From positions 2,108,001 through 2,172,000 of the forward strand of contig OY782680.1 in NCBI GenBank assembly GCA_963678085.1: DNA of 64,000 nucleotides, in the 5' to 3' direction. A program made the translations under genes and the position numbers. This document shows positions 42,983 to 50,968 of this stretch, piece after piece. The stretch is from Aliishimia sp963678085 (GTDB lineage Bacteria; Pseudomonadota; Alphaproteobacteria; Rhodobacterales; Rhodobacteraceae). Every line of letters starts with the position of its first letter. The first letter of the stretch is position 1. The notes below the pieces were generated by a model. That model did no database searches and was not told the DNA's origin. It saw only the letters and a program-made list of their open reading frames with translations.

Positions 42983-43866
42983 TGGAACGTATCGCCCTCA
43001 CAAAAGACTTATCTTTCAGCCGCCTTGTCTACGGAATGTGGCGTCTTGATGAGGATACAGACACTTCGCCCGAACATATCCGCAACAAAATCGCCGCCTG
43101 CTTGGATCAAGGGATCACCACGATAGACCAAGCGGATATCTATGGCGGCTATATGGCCGAAGAGCTGCTGGGCACCGCGCTAACCCCCGCGCTGCGTAAT
43201 AAGGTCGAGATCGTTACAAAATGCGGCATCATTGCGCCGGTCGGTCGCTACGGCGATGCGCGGGTAAAGCATTATGACACAACCGAAGATCACATCAATA
43301 AATCAATAGATTACTCCCTAAAGCTTATGGGAATCGAGCACATTGATCTGCTATTGATTCACCGCCCCGACCCCATGATGGATCACATCGCAACCGGGGC
43401 CGCCTTGGATGCCGCAATTGATGCAGGAAAGGTACGTGCGGTTGGCGTATCGAACTTCCGCCCTTGGGATTGGACGCTTTTGCAATCGGGGATGCGCAAC
43501 AATTTGGTCACAAACCAGATTGAGCTGAGCCTTGCGCAGCTTGCGCCCTTTACCAATGGGGATCTCGCCTTTCATCAGCAGAACAAACATCCCGTGATGG
43601 CTTGGAGTCCTCTGGGCGGCGGTAGTTTGCTGAGCAATGATTCAGGTCTAAGCCAGAAAGCAGATGAGATTGCGGCGCAGCTTTCATCCGACCGTGCCTC
43701 GGTTCTGCTGGCATTTTTGCTGGCCCATCCGGCGATGATCTTGCCCGTCATTGGCACGAATACGATTTCGCGCATCACCTCTTTGGCGCAAAGCGCGTCT
43801 CTCAAGCTGGACCGACAAAGCTGGTTTGAACTCTACACCGCAGCGCTTGGCCAAGAGGTTCCATGA
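42982..43866 (+). CDS. Aldo/keto reductase (SmoB-like candidate)
   Basis: A 294-residue TIM-barrel oxidoreductase. Catalytic tetrad parts are visible: Asp and Tyr in TTIDQADIYGGY, Lys in VTKCGIIAP, His in LLIHRPDP; cofactor-binding segment VGVSNFRPWDW and PVIGTNTISRI. NADPH-dependent reduction of an aldehyde is the usual reaction. In the sulfo-SMO pathway SmoB reduces 6-oxo-glucose to glucose. It overlaps the monooxygenase stop by one base (TAATG) and the next gene by 4, pointing to one translationally coupled unit. Confidence 0.87.
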   Translation: MERIALTKDLSFSRLVYGMWRLDEDTDTSPEHIRNKIAACLDQGITTIDQADIYGGYMAEELLGTALTPALRNKVEIVTKCGIIAPVGRYGDARVKHYDTTEDHINKSIDYSLKLMGIEHIDLLLIHRPDPMMDHIATGAALDAAIDAGKVRAVGVSNFRPWDWTLLQSGMRNNLVTNQIELSLAQLAPFTNGDLAFHQQNKHPVMAWSPLGGGSLLSNDSGLSQKADEIAAQLSSDRASVLLAFLLAHPAMILPVIGTNTISRITSLAQSASLKLDRQSWFELYTAALGQEVP

Positions 43867-44372
43867 TGGCGAAACCCTTTACGCCGACCTCTGAGAACAC
43901 GCGCGAATTGCGGGATGCTTTTGGAACATTTGCCACCGGCGTTACGATTGTGACCGCGCCAAGCGCAGACGGGCCCATCGCCATTGCCGTTAATAGTTTT
44001 AGCTCTCTCTCGCTCGATCCGCCCCTGATTATGTGGGCGATTGAGCATGCTTCCAACCGCTTTGATGTCTTTACCGATGCCGAGCATTTCGCGGTTCATG
44101 TGCTCGCGCAGGAGCAAAAAGAACTGGCACTGGCCTGTGCGCGCGATGGCCGTGAAATTCGCAAGCTGAACTGCGCGCTAAATGATCACAATGTTCCGAT
44201 CCTGCCCGATTGCCTGTCAGTTTTTGAATGTGCAGCCTATGAAAATATCACCGGCGGTGATCATAACATTTTGATCGGGCGCGTGATCTCAGCGCAGCAA
44301 AATACCGGGCAACCTTTGGTGTTCTGCCGCGGCGAATTTTCAGGCCTGCCCCAAAAAGCAGAGAGTAAATAA
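43863..44372 (+). CDS. Flavin reductase domain protein (SmoA-like candidate)
   Basis: A 169-residue FMN-binding split-barrel protein of the flavin reductase family: FGTFATGVTIVTAP, NSFSSLSLDPPLIMWAI and the late GGDHNILIGRVISA. It would supply reduced FMN from NAD(P)H to the monooxygenase two genes upstream. It overlaps the aldo/keto reductase by 4 bases and the sulfatase start by one base; two adjacent ATGs (43863 and 43866) are possible starts. Confidence 0.88.
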   Translation: MMAKPFTPTSENTRELRDAFGTFATGVTIVTAPSADGPIAIAVNSFSSLSLDPPLIMWAIEHASNRFDVFTDAEHFAVHVLAQEQKELALACARDGREIRKLNCALNDHNVPILPDCLSVFECAAYENITGGDHNILIGRVISAQQNTGQPLVFCRGEFSGLPQKAESK

Positions 44373-45904
44373 TGACACAGCCCAATATCGTCCTTGTCAT
44401 GGCGGACCAGCTTGCGCCGCATTTCACCGGCGCTTATGGACACCGAGTGGTGAAAACCCCGCATATGGATGCGCTCGCGGCGCGGGGGATGCGTTTTGAT
44501 GCGGCTTATTGCAACTCACCGCTCTGCTCGCCTTCGCGCGCGGCTTTTATGACGGGGCAATATGTCAGCCGCACTGGCTCTTATGACAACGCAACCGAGC
44601 TGGCTGCGAGCATCCCGACCTTTGCGCATTACTTGAACCTTTTGGGCTATCGTACGTGTTTATCAGGGAAAATGCACTTTGTGGGCCCTGACCAAAAGCA
44701 CGGCTTCCAAGATCGTGTCACCACCGATATTTACCCGGCCGATTTTGCCTGGACCCCCGATTGGCTGAACCATGATCAGCGCATCGACAAATGGTATCAC
44801 AATATGGCTACGGTGCAGGAGAGCGGCCTGGCCATGGCCACCTATCAGATTGATTATGATGATGAGGTGGGCTTTGCCGCCAAACGCTGGTTGATGGATC
44901 GCGCGCGCGATCGCACCTTGGGGGAGACCAATCCGTTTTGCCTGGTGGCAAGCTTTATTCATCCCCATGACCCCTATGTGGCGCGGCCCGAATGGTGGGA
45001 TCTTTACGCCGATGATGAGATTGATCTGCCAGCGTTGGAGATCGCGCCAGACGATCACGACCCCTTTGGCCGCCGGGTGATGGATGGGATCGAGGCCTCT
45101 GACAAGCCGTTGACGCGGGACGAAATCCGCGCCGCGCGCCGCGCCTACTATGCCAATACCAGCTATTTTGACAGCAAAATCGGCGAGCTGGTGCAGACCC
45201 TGCAAGAGATGGGCGAGCTCGATAATACCCTGTTCATCGTGACCGCCGATCACGGGGATATGCTGGGCGAGCGCGGCCTGTGGTTCAAGATGAACTTCTT
45301 TGAACATTCCGCGCGGGTTCCGCTGATCATGGCCGGCCCTGAGGTGGCGCAAGGCGTGGCGAAAAATGCCTGCTCTTTGATTGATCTTTTGCCCACGTTT
45401 TTGGATGTGGCGGGAGGCTCTGAGGATATGCTTGGCCAAGCGGTGGATGGGCGCTCTCTGATGCCGCTGGCGCGCGGTGAGCTTGATCCGGTGGATGAAG
45501 CTATTGGAGAATATTGTGCAGAAATGACCCCTTGGCCGGTTTATATGATCCGGCGCGGGAGGTTCAAATATATCCATTGCGAGGTGGATCCACCCCAGCT
45601 TTACGATTTGGAAACCGATCCGCAAGAGCGTGTGAATCTCGCAGTGGATCCCGCCTATGCGGACATTCTGAGCGGCTTTCTGGAGGAAACAAACCAGCGC
45701 TGGAACTCGGTCGAGCTGCGCGAAAAGATCATCGCGACCCAGCAAAACCGATTTAAACTGCATGAGGCGATGGTGGCGAGCAATCTGGATCCTTGGGATT
45801 ACAATCCGCGCCGCGATGCTTCGCAAGAATATGTGCGCAATCATATGGATTGGGCTGTGGCAACAGATCGCTATCGCTTCCCGCCGCTAGATCGGGGGCA
45901 TTAG
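44372..45904 (+). CDS. Choline-sulfatase-like type I sulfatase
   Basis: A 510-residue cytosolic sulfatase. The formylglycine signature is CSPSR with Cys52; metal-site segments are IVLVMADQL and VTADHGDMLGERGLWFKMNF. Long stretches fit BetC choline sulfatase: LSGKMHFVGPDQKHGF, TTDIYPADFAWTPDW, FIHPHDPYV and the C-terminal YVRNHMDWA. BetC hydrolyses choline-O-sulfate to choline and sulfate. Its place as last gene of the monooxygenase operon is unusual, so another sulfate ester may be the substrate. No bet genes accompany it, and no sulfatase-maturing enzyme is present here. Confidence 0.86.
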   Translation: MTQPNIVLVMADQLAPHFTGAYGHRVVKTPHMDALAARGMRFDAAYCNSPLCSPSRAAFMTGQYVSRTGSYDNATELAASIPTFAHYLNLLGYRTCLSGKMHFVGPDQKHGFQDRVTTDIYPADFAWTPDWLNHDQRIDKWYHNMATVQESGLAMATYQIDYDDEVGFAAKRWLMDRARDRTLGETNPFCLVASFIHPHDPYVARPEWWDLYADDEIDLPALEIAPDDHDPFGRRVMDGIEASDKPLTRDEIRAARRAYYANTSYFDSKIGELVQTLQEMGELDNTLFIVTADHGDMLGERGLWFKMNFFEHSARVPLIMAGPEVAQGVAKNACSLIDLLPTFLDVAGGSEDMLGQAVDGRSLMPLARGELDPVDEAIGEYCAEMTPWPVYMIRRGRFKYIHCEVDPPQLYDLETDPQERVNLAVDPAYADILSGFLEETNQRWNSVELREKIIATQQNRFKLHEAMVASNLDPWDYNPRRDASQEYVRNHMDWAVATDRYRFPPLDRGH

Positions 45905-46235
45905 GGCTTGCAGGTACAGGTTTTGCTCCGGCTGCGGTGCCATCCGCCCAGAGAAAACATAGATAGAAACCAGACTTTGCGGGCCCGCGTTAAGCGACAG
46001 ATCGGTTGGGACACGAATCCAACCGTTAGAGCCTCAATCCATCTCGTCCGGCCACGCAGCCCTCGTCCCGACTTATGGTTGCAGGAGGTCTTAGGGCCGC
46101 GTGTATTTGCATATGCACGGGTAGACTCGCGCAAATTCCTTAGGATCCGGTGATGACTGCGCCCGCTGCGTTAAGGGTTTGTTAAGCTGGGCCGAAAACG
46201 TGCGCCTTGAGATTTCCGCGCCGGTGGGGGAGTTC
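45905..46235. other. 331-bp gap without recognised gene
   Basis: Between the convergent sulfatase and aminotransferase genes. It contains one clear hairpin at about 46002-46024 (CGGTTGG/CCAACCG, 9-base loop). Open frames occur on both strands (45908-46153 plus, 45901-46134 minus), but they overlap each other, use rare-looking composition and match no family I know. No tRNA fold could be built. Confidence 0.4.
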
Positions 46236-47378
46236 TTACAGATTGGCGACGAAATCGCCGATACGCGCCATGCCTTCTTCAATATCCTCACTGCTGCGCG
46301 CATAGGAGAAGCGCAAAAATTGCTTGCCTCGACTTTTGTCAAAATCAAGGCCGGGGGTCACCGCCACGCCGACCTTATCCAAAATCTGCCCCGCAAGTGC
46401 GAAACTATCATCGCTAAGATGCGAGACATCTGCATAAACGTAAAACGCCCCATCTGGCGGGGCGATGGTGTCAAAGCCAGCCTCTGCCAGCCCATCCAGC
46501 ATCAGCGCGCGATTGGTGCGATAAACTGCCAGGTTCTCTTCGAGCTCGTCGGTGCACTCCATGGCTGCCAGCGCTGCCACTTGCGAGACATGGGGGGCGC
46601 AGATGAACATATTCTGCGCCAGACGTTCAAGCATGCGCACATCGTCTTTGGGCACAACCATCCAACCGACGCGCCAGCCGGTCATCGAGAAATATTTGGA
46701 AAATGAGTTGACTACATAGACATCATCGCTGATTTCAAGGGCGGACACGGCTTTCTTATCATATTCGATACCGTGATAGATCTCATCGGAAATGAAGGCG
46801 GTGCCCTGCGCGGCGCAAGTCTGAATGAGGGCCGTTAGCTCTTGTCGTGAGAGCATGGTGCCGGTGGGATTGGCAGGCGAGGCCATCAAGAGCCCTTGAA
46901 GCCCCTGCCCCGCAAAATCCTCTGGCACAAGCTGATAGCCATGTTCGGCACTGGCTTGAATAACTTGCGGGGCGAGCCCCAAGGCTTTGAGGATCTGCCG
47001 ATAAGACGGGTAGCCGGGCGCGCCAATGCCAACTTTGTCCCCGCTGTCAAACAGGGCCGAGAAGGCCAGCAAAAACGCCCCTGAAGAGCCAGGGGTGACA
47101 ATGACACGTGCCGGATCCAGCTCTACCCCATACCAGTCATCATAGAGCTGGGCGATGCGCGCGCGCAAAGCTGGGAGCCCCAAGGCAACTGTGTAGCCCA
47201 TCGGGTCAGTGCCGAGCTGTTCGCGCACCGCCGCCAAAGCCCCCGCAGGCGCACCTGTTCCGGGCTGGCCGACTTCCATATGAATGATATGGTGTCCTGA
47301 CGCCTCTGCAATCCGGGCACGCTCCATCACATCCATCACAATAAAGGGATCAACGACCCCACGAAATGATTTGCGCAT
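46236..47378 (-). CDS. PLP-dependent aminotransferase, class I/II
   Basis: A 380-residue fold-type I aminotransferase. PLP Lys is in VNSFSKYFSMTGWRVGW; other landmarks are PGSSGAFLLAFSAL, ASPANPTGTMLSRQ, FISDEIYHGIEY and FLRFSYARSSEDI. The start at ATG 47378 (MRKSFRGVVDPFIVMDV) is typical of aspartate/aromatic aminotransferase relatives; a longer frame would overrun the divergent protease gene. Likely transfers amino groups between an amino acid and 2-oxoglutarate; substrate not resolved. It starts 34 bases from the divergent M48 gene. Confidence 0.87.
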   Translation of the reverse strand: MRKSFRGVVDPFIVMDVMERARIAEASGHHIIHMEVGQPGTGAPAGALAAVREQLGTDPMGYTVALGLPALRARIAQLYDDWYGVELDPARVIVTPGSSGAFLLAFSALFDSGDKVGIGAPGYPSYRQILKALGLAPQVIQASAEHGYQLVPEDFAGQGLQGLLMASPANPTGTMLSRQELTALIQTCAAQGTAFISDEIYHGIEYDKKAVSALEISDDVYVVNSFSKYFSMTGWRVGWMVVPKDDVRMLERLAQNMFICAPHVSQVAALAAMECTDELEENLAVYRTNRALMLDGLAEAGFDTIAPPDGAFYVYADVSHLSDDSFALAGQILDKVGVAVTPGLDFDKSRGKQFLRFSYARSSEDIEEGMARIGDFVANL

Positions 47379-47412
47379 TGCACTTGCCTTCTGTCTGCCG
47401 CACTCTGCTCTT

Positions 47413-48732
47413 ATGAGATTACACCTTTTTGTTGCGATTACGTCAATTATCTGCAGTTTTTTCGCTTCTCCCGCTGCGGCGATTTCGCTGCTGCGCGATG
47501 CGGGCGTGGAACATGCACTAAAGCAAGTGGCTGCGCCGGTGCTGAAATCGGCGGGACTCTCGCCGGATCGGGTCAAGATCTTGGTGGTGGATAGTGGCAC
47601 GCTCAACGCGTTTGTGGTCTCAAATGATGCGATTTTCATTCACTGGGGGCTGATTGGCCGCCTGCCCTCTGCCCGCGCGCTGCAGGGGGTGATCGCCCAT
47701 GAGGCCGCCCATATCACCAATGGTCATCTCACGCGGCGCATGACCAATCTGCGCAGCGCCCAAACTGTGACGGGTCTGGGCCTTGCGCTGGCGGCGGTGG
47801 CCTCGGCTGCGGGCAATTCTGATGCGGGGGTTGGTCTTGCGCTTGGGGTGCAATCCTCTGCCGAGCGCGCGTTTTTGCGCCATACCCGCGCCGAAGAGAT
47901 TGCCGCTGATCAATCGGCCGCGCGGTTCTTGCATGATGCGGGGATTGACCCGATTGGTTTGGTGGAGGCTTTAGGGCTGTTTCGCGGGCAAGAATTGCTG
48001 AAAGAGACGCGGCAAGACGTTTATGTGCGCTCGCATCCCCTTTCACGTGATCGGATTCGCGCCGTTGAGGCATTGGCGAATACCGCGCGCAGCTATGAAA
48101 CGGATGCAACAGCCGAATATTGGTTTGCGCGTGCCCAAGGCAAGCTGACCGCCTATAAACGCGCCGCCAAATGGACCAATCGACGTGCTGGAGAGAGCGG
48201 GCATCAAGATATCGCCCTGATGCGCCGTGCCATGGCGGCTTTCAAACAAAGCGATGGGCAAACGGCTTTGCGGGAGATTAACAAAGCGCTCGCCCGGCGC
48301 CCGAAAGATGCGTTTTATCATGATCTAAAGGGCGAGATTTTGCTGCGTTCGCGGAATTTTTCGGCGGCTGCCCAGGCATTCAAACGTGCCTCTTCCTTGG
48401 CCCCGCATGAGGCGCTGATCTTGGCAGGCTATGGGCGTGCATTGCTGGCGGATGGCAAGCCCAAACAGGCGATCTCTGTTCTTGAAAAAGCGCGGCGCAT
48501 CGATCATCGCGATGGGATCATGCTGCGAGATTTGGCGCGGGCCTATGCGGTGATCAAGAAACCCGGCATGGCAGCCTTGGTGAGCGCCGAAAGCTATGCG
48601 CTTGCCGGGCGCTTTAAAGATGCGGGCATTCAGGCCAAACGTGCGGCGGGGCTCTTGGCTGAGGGCTCTGGCCCTTGGCAACGGGCGCAAGATGTGATCT
48701 TTGCGGCGCAACGCGCGGCGAAAACAAGGTGA
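47413..48732 (+). CDS. M48-family metalloprotease with TPR repeats (BepA-like)
   Basis: A 439-residue periplasmic protease: signal peptide (MRLHLFVAITSIICSFFASP, cleavage near AAA), zinc motif HEAAH (VIAHEAAHITNGH) with the third ligand in RAEEIAADQSA, then tetratricopeptide-like repeats from about 270 (ALARRPKDAFYHDLKGEILL, FKRASSLAPHEALILAGYGR). This is the BepA/YfgC architecture, which clears misassembled outer-membrane proteins such as LptD; lptD is also in this window. Start at ATG 47413. Confidence 0.9.
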   Translation: MRLHLFVAITSIICSFFASPAAAISLLRDAGVEHALKQVAAPVLKSAGLSPDRVKILVVDSGTLNAFVVSNDAIFIHWGLIGRLPSARALQGVIAHEAAHITNGHLTRRMTNLRSAQTVTGLGLALAAVASAAGNSDAGVGLALGVQSSAERAFLRHTRAEEIAADQSAARFLHDAGIDPIGLVEALGLFRGQELLKETRQDVYVRSHPLSRDRIRAVEALANTARSYETDATAEYWFARAQGKLTAYKRAAKWTNRRAGESGHQDIALMRRAMAAFKQSDGQTALREINKALARRPKDAFYHDLKGEILLRSRNFSAAAQAFKRASSLAPHEALILAGYGRALLADGKPKQAISVLEKARRIDHRDGIMLRDLARAYAVIKKPGMAALVSAESYALAGRFKDAGIQAKRAAGLLAEGSGPWQRAQDVIFAAQRAAKTR

Positions 48733-48737
48733 GTAAT

Positions 48738-49478
48738 ATGAAGAAAATTGGGCTTTCAGCGATTTTGAGTTCGGCTTTGGCCATGCAAGCTGCGGCTTTT
48801 GATCTCTCGAATATGAGTGATGCGGAGAAGGACGCCTTTGGGGCGGCTGTTCGCACCTATTTGCTTGAGAATCCGCAGGTGATTTTGGATGCGATTGCGG
48901 TGCTCGAAGAACAAGAAGTAGCCGCGCAGGCCGAGCTTGACAAAACGCTGGTCACTGACAATGCCGCCGCACTGTTTGACGATGGCTATTCCTATGTGGG
49001 GGGCAACCCGGAGGGGGATATCACGCTGGTCGAGTTCCTCGATTACCGCTGCGGATTTTGCCGCAAAGCGCATCCCGAGGTGGAGCGTCTGTTGACCGAG
49101 GATGGGAATATTCGGCTTATCGTGAAAGAATTCCCGATCTTGGGCGAACAGTCAGAAACCGCATCGCGCTTTGCCATTGCCACCAAGCAGGTCGCGGGGG
49201 ATGAGGCTTATAAGGCGGTGAGTGATGCGCTTATTCAGTTTTCGGGGCAAATCTCGCAGACCAACCTGGGACGGCTTGCGGATCATTTAGAGCTGGATAA
49301 GGAACAGATCTTTGACGCGATGGCAAGTGATGCGGTGACGGCCGAGATCATGCAGACACGGGCTCTGGCGGAGAAGTTGCAAATCACCGGAACGCCAACC
49401 TTTGTGATGCAGGATGAGCTGATCCGCGGCTTTGTGCCCTATGCTGGAATGGTGCAAATTCTGGCTGAAAAGCGCTGA
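48738..49478 (+). CDS. DsbA-family thiol oxidoreductase (ScsC/Com1-like)
   Basis: A 246-residue exported protein. Signal peptide MKKIGLSAILSSALAMQAAA, then a helical N-terminal segment (SDAEKDAFGAAVRTYLLENP) like the ScsC oligomerisation arm, and a thioredoxin fold with CGFC (DYRCGFCRKAHPE) and the cis-Pro loop ITGTPTFVM. It forms or shuffles periplasmic disulfides. Starts 5 bases after the protease gene, with AAGGTGAG as ribosome site overlapping the previous stop, so the two are an operon for envelope protein quality. Confidence 0.92.
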   Translation: MKKIGLSAILSSALAMQAAAFDLSNMSDAEKDAFGAAVRTYLLENPQVILDAIAVLEEQEVAAQAELDKTLVTDNAAALFDDGYSYVGGNPEGDITLVEFLDYRCGFCRKAHPEVERLLTEDGNIRLIVKEFPILGEQSETASRFAIATKQVAGDEAYKAVSDALIQFSGQISQTNLGRLADHLELDKEQIFDAMASDAVTAEIMQTRALAEKLQITGTPTFVMQDELIRGFVPYAGMVQILAEKR

Positions 49479-49532
49479 TATTCTTGGGACCGGCCTAGAA
49501 GTACCCCACAACGGGGTGCGCTGGGGCGGTCT

Positions 49533-50855
49533 CTAATTTGGCTGGCAGGGCAGCTTTGCCAGCAGGCTGTTAGAGAAGGCCTCAGAGCCGGGAATCAAAT
49601 CTGTGCCAAGGCTTGCGATTAAGCTGTTTAGCGCATCTTGCCCGTTAAGCGGATCGACAATGGGCATTTCATCAGCAAGGGTCAGACGGTCAAGTTCTAT
49701 ATTTGATGTCACGCGACCGGGTGCGCCAACGGGACCAAAGCAATCTGATCCCATCGCAAGGTAAATGCCACCGGAATCGCCCACGCGCATGGTCGGGGGC
49801 ATTTCGGTGACGGGCACATCCCAAGTGTCGCCGGATTTCATGATACCCTCAAATAGCACGGTGCCATCTGCGGCTTTCACACGCACCCAAGATGGGTAGG
49901 CAGCGACCATGCGCACGGTGGGCCCTAAATCCTCAACCACTTGTGGCATGGGCGAGGCGGCGGCTGGCAGAGCGGCGGTTGGCGCGGGCACTTGCGGCGG
50001 CAACTCAACGATAAGCGGCACCTCTTCGATGGCGGGCGGCTGGAGATCGGCAAAGGCCCCCAAGGATTGCGGATCAAGCGTAACGATGGGGGCGTCTCTT
50101 GGAATGAGGATAGGCTCCTCCAGGGCGCGCGGGCGATAGAGGCGATCTAGGGCCGAGGCCTGCGTCGCAGCGCTATCGGGCAAAATTGGCAGGCGGTCAC
50201 TTGAGCGATCAAATGCGGCAATATCTTCGGTCACAGGCGGGCGCCCCACCCCGGCGAGCGGGTCGATATCGGACAGAACCACCGGCGCTTGTTCGACCGG
50301 CACCATCTCGACCTGCTGAATTTGTTGCAACACGCTCCAGCCGCCATAGCCCATCGCGCCAATCAGGCCGACAAGCGCAAAGACGGAAAAAACCGCACGC
50401 AGCTCGATCTGGGGGAATGTGTTTTCCTGCACATGGGAAAACGGGGACTCTTTGCCCCCGAAAATATCGTTCGATCCGGTTTGCGCCGCGACATTTATCT
50501 GGCTGGTTTTGCGCACGACCGAAGCTTTTTCAGACATGCCATGGGCGACGGAAAAGCCGCTTTCAGCGCAGAAGGCTTCAAACACATGCTCTGTGTCCAT
50601 GCCCAAATACCGCGCATAAGAGCGCACATAGCCAGCAATAAAGCCCGGCGTATCAAACGCGTCCGGGTCACAATTTTCGATAGCGGCAATATAGGAGGCT
50701 TTGATGCGCAATTCGCGCTGAACATCCATGAGCGATTTACCCAAGGTTGCGCGCTCGCCCCTTAAAATATCGCCCAGACGGATTTCATAATCATCGAATC
50801 CCTTAGGGGCGTCGATCTTTTCGTGCTCTACCTTGGACGCTCCGAATCCCAACAT
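49533..50855 (-). CDS. RodZ-like helix-turn-helix membrane protein
   Basis: A 440-residue bitopic protein. Cytoplasmic HTH_25-type helix-turn-helix at about 26-90 (LGDILRGERATLGKSLMDVQ, DPDAFDTPGFIAGYVRSYAR), one membrane helix at about 152-172, a long proline/acid-rich periplasmic linker and a C-terminal DUF4115 domain (SWVRVKAADGTVLFEGIMKSG). This matches RodZ, which links MreB filaments to the wall elongation machinery. The linker is long for the family. It runs convergently with the DsbA gene. Confidence 0.88.
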   Translation of the reverse strand: MLGFGASKVEHEKIDAPKGFDDYEIRLGDILRGERATLGKSLMDVQRELRIKASYIAAIENCDPDAFDTPGFIAGYVRSYARYLGMDTEHVFEAFCAESGFSVAHGMSEKASVVRKTSQINVAAQTGSNDIFGGKESPFSHVQENTFPQIELRAVFSVFALVGLIGAMGYGGWSVLQQIQQVEMVPVEQAPVVLSDIDPLAGVGRPPVTEDIAAFDRSSDRLPILPDSAATQASALDRLYRPRALEEPILIPRDAPIVTLDPQSLGAFADLQPPAIEEVPLIVELPPQVPAPTAALPAAASPMPQVVEDLGPTVRMVAAYPSWVRVKAADGTVLFEGIMKSGDTWDVPVTEMPPTMRVGDSGGIYLAMGSDCFGPVGAPGRVTSNIELDRLTLADEMPIVDPLNGQDALNSLIASLGTDLIPGSEAFSNSLLAKLPCQPN

Positions 50856-50968
50856 CGCGTGCCATGCCCCGTTTTGACTGCCCTAAACCCGCCCACCCGA
50901 TTCGGTAAGGCGGTGAAATCTATAAAGCTTTTATCAAAACACCGTGAGTAATTCACTAACGGATTTGG

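Noticed and set aside
45901..46153. Two overlapping small frames, and a tRNA-like look to the bases after the sulfatase stop
   Set aside because: No acceptor stem, D-arm or proper TTCRANN loop can be drawn, and neither frame has a good ribosome site or a known family.
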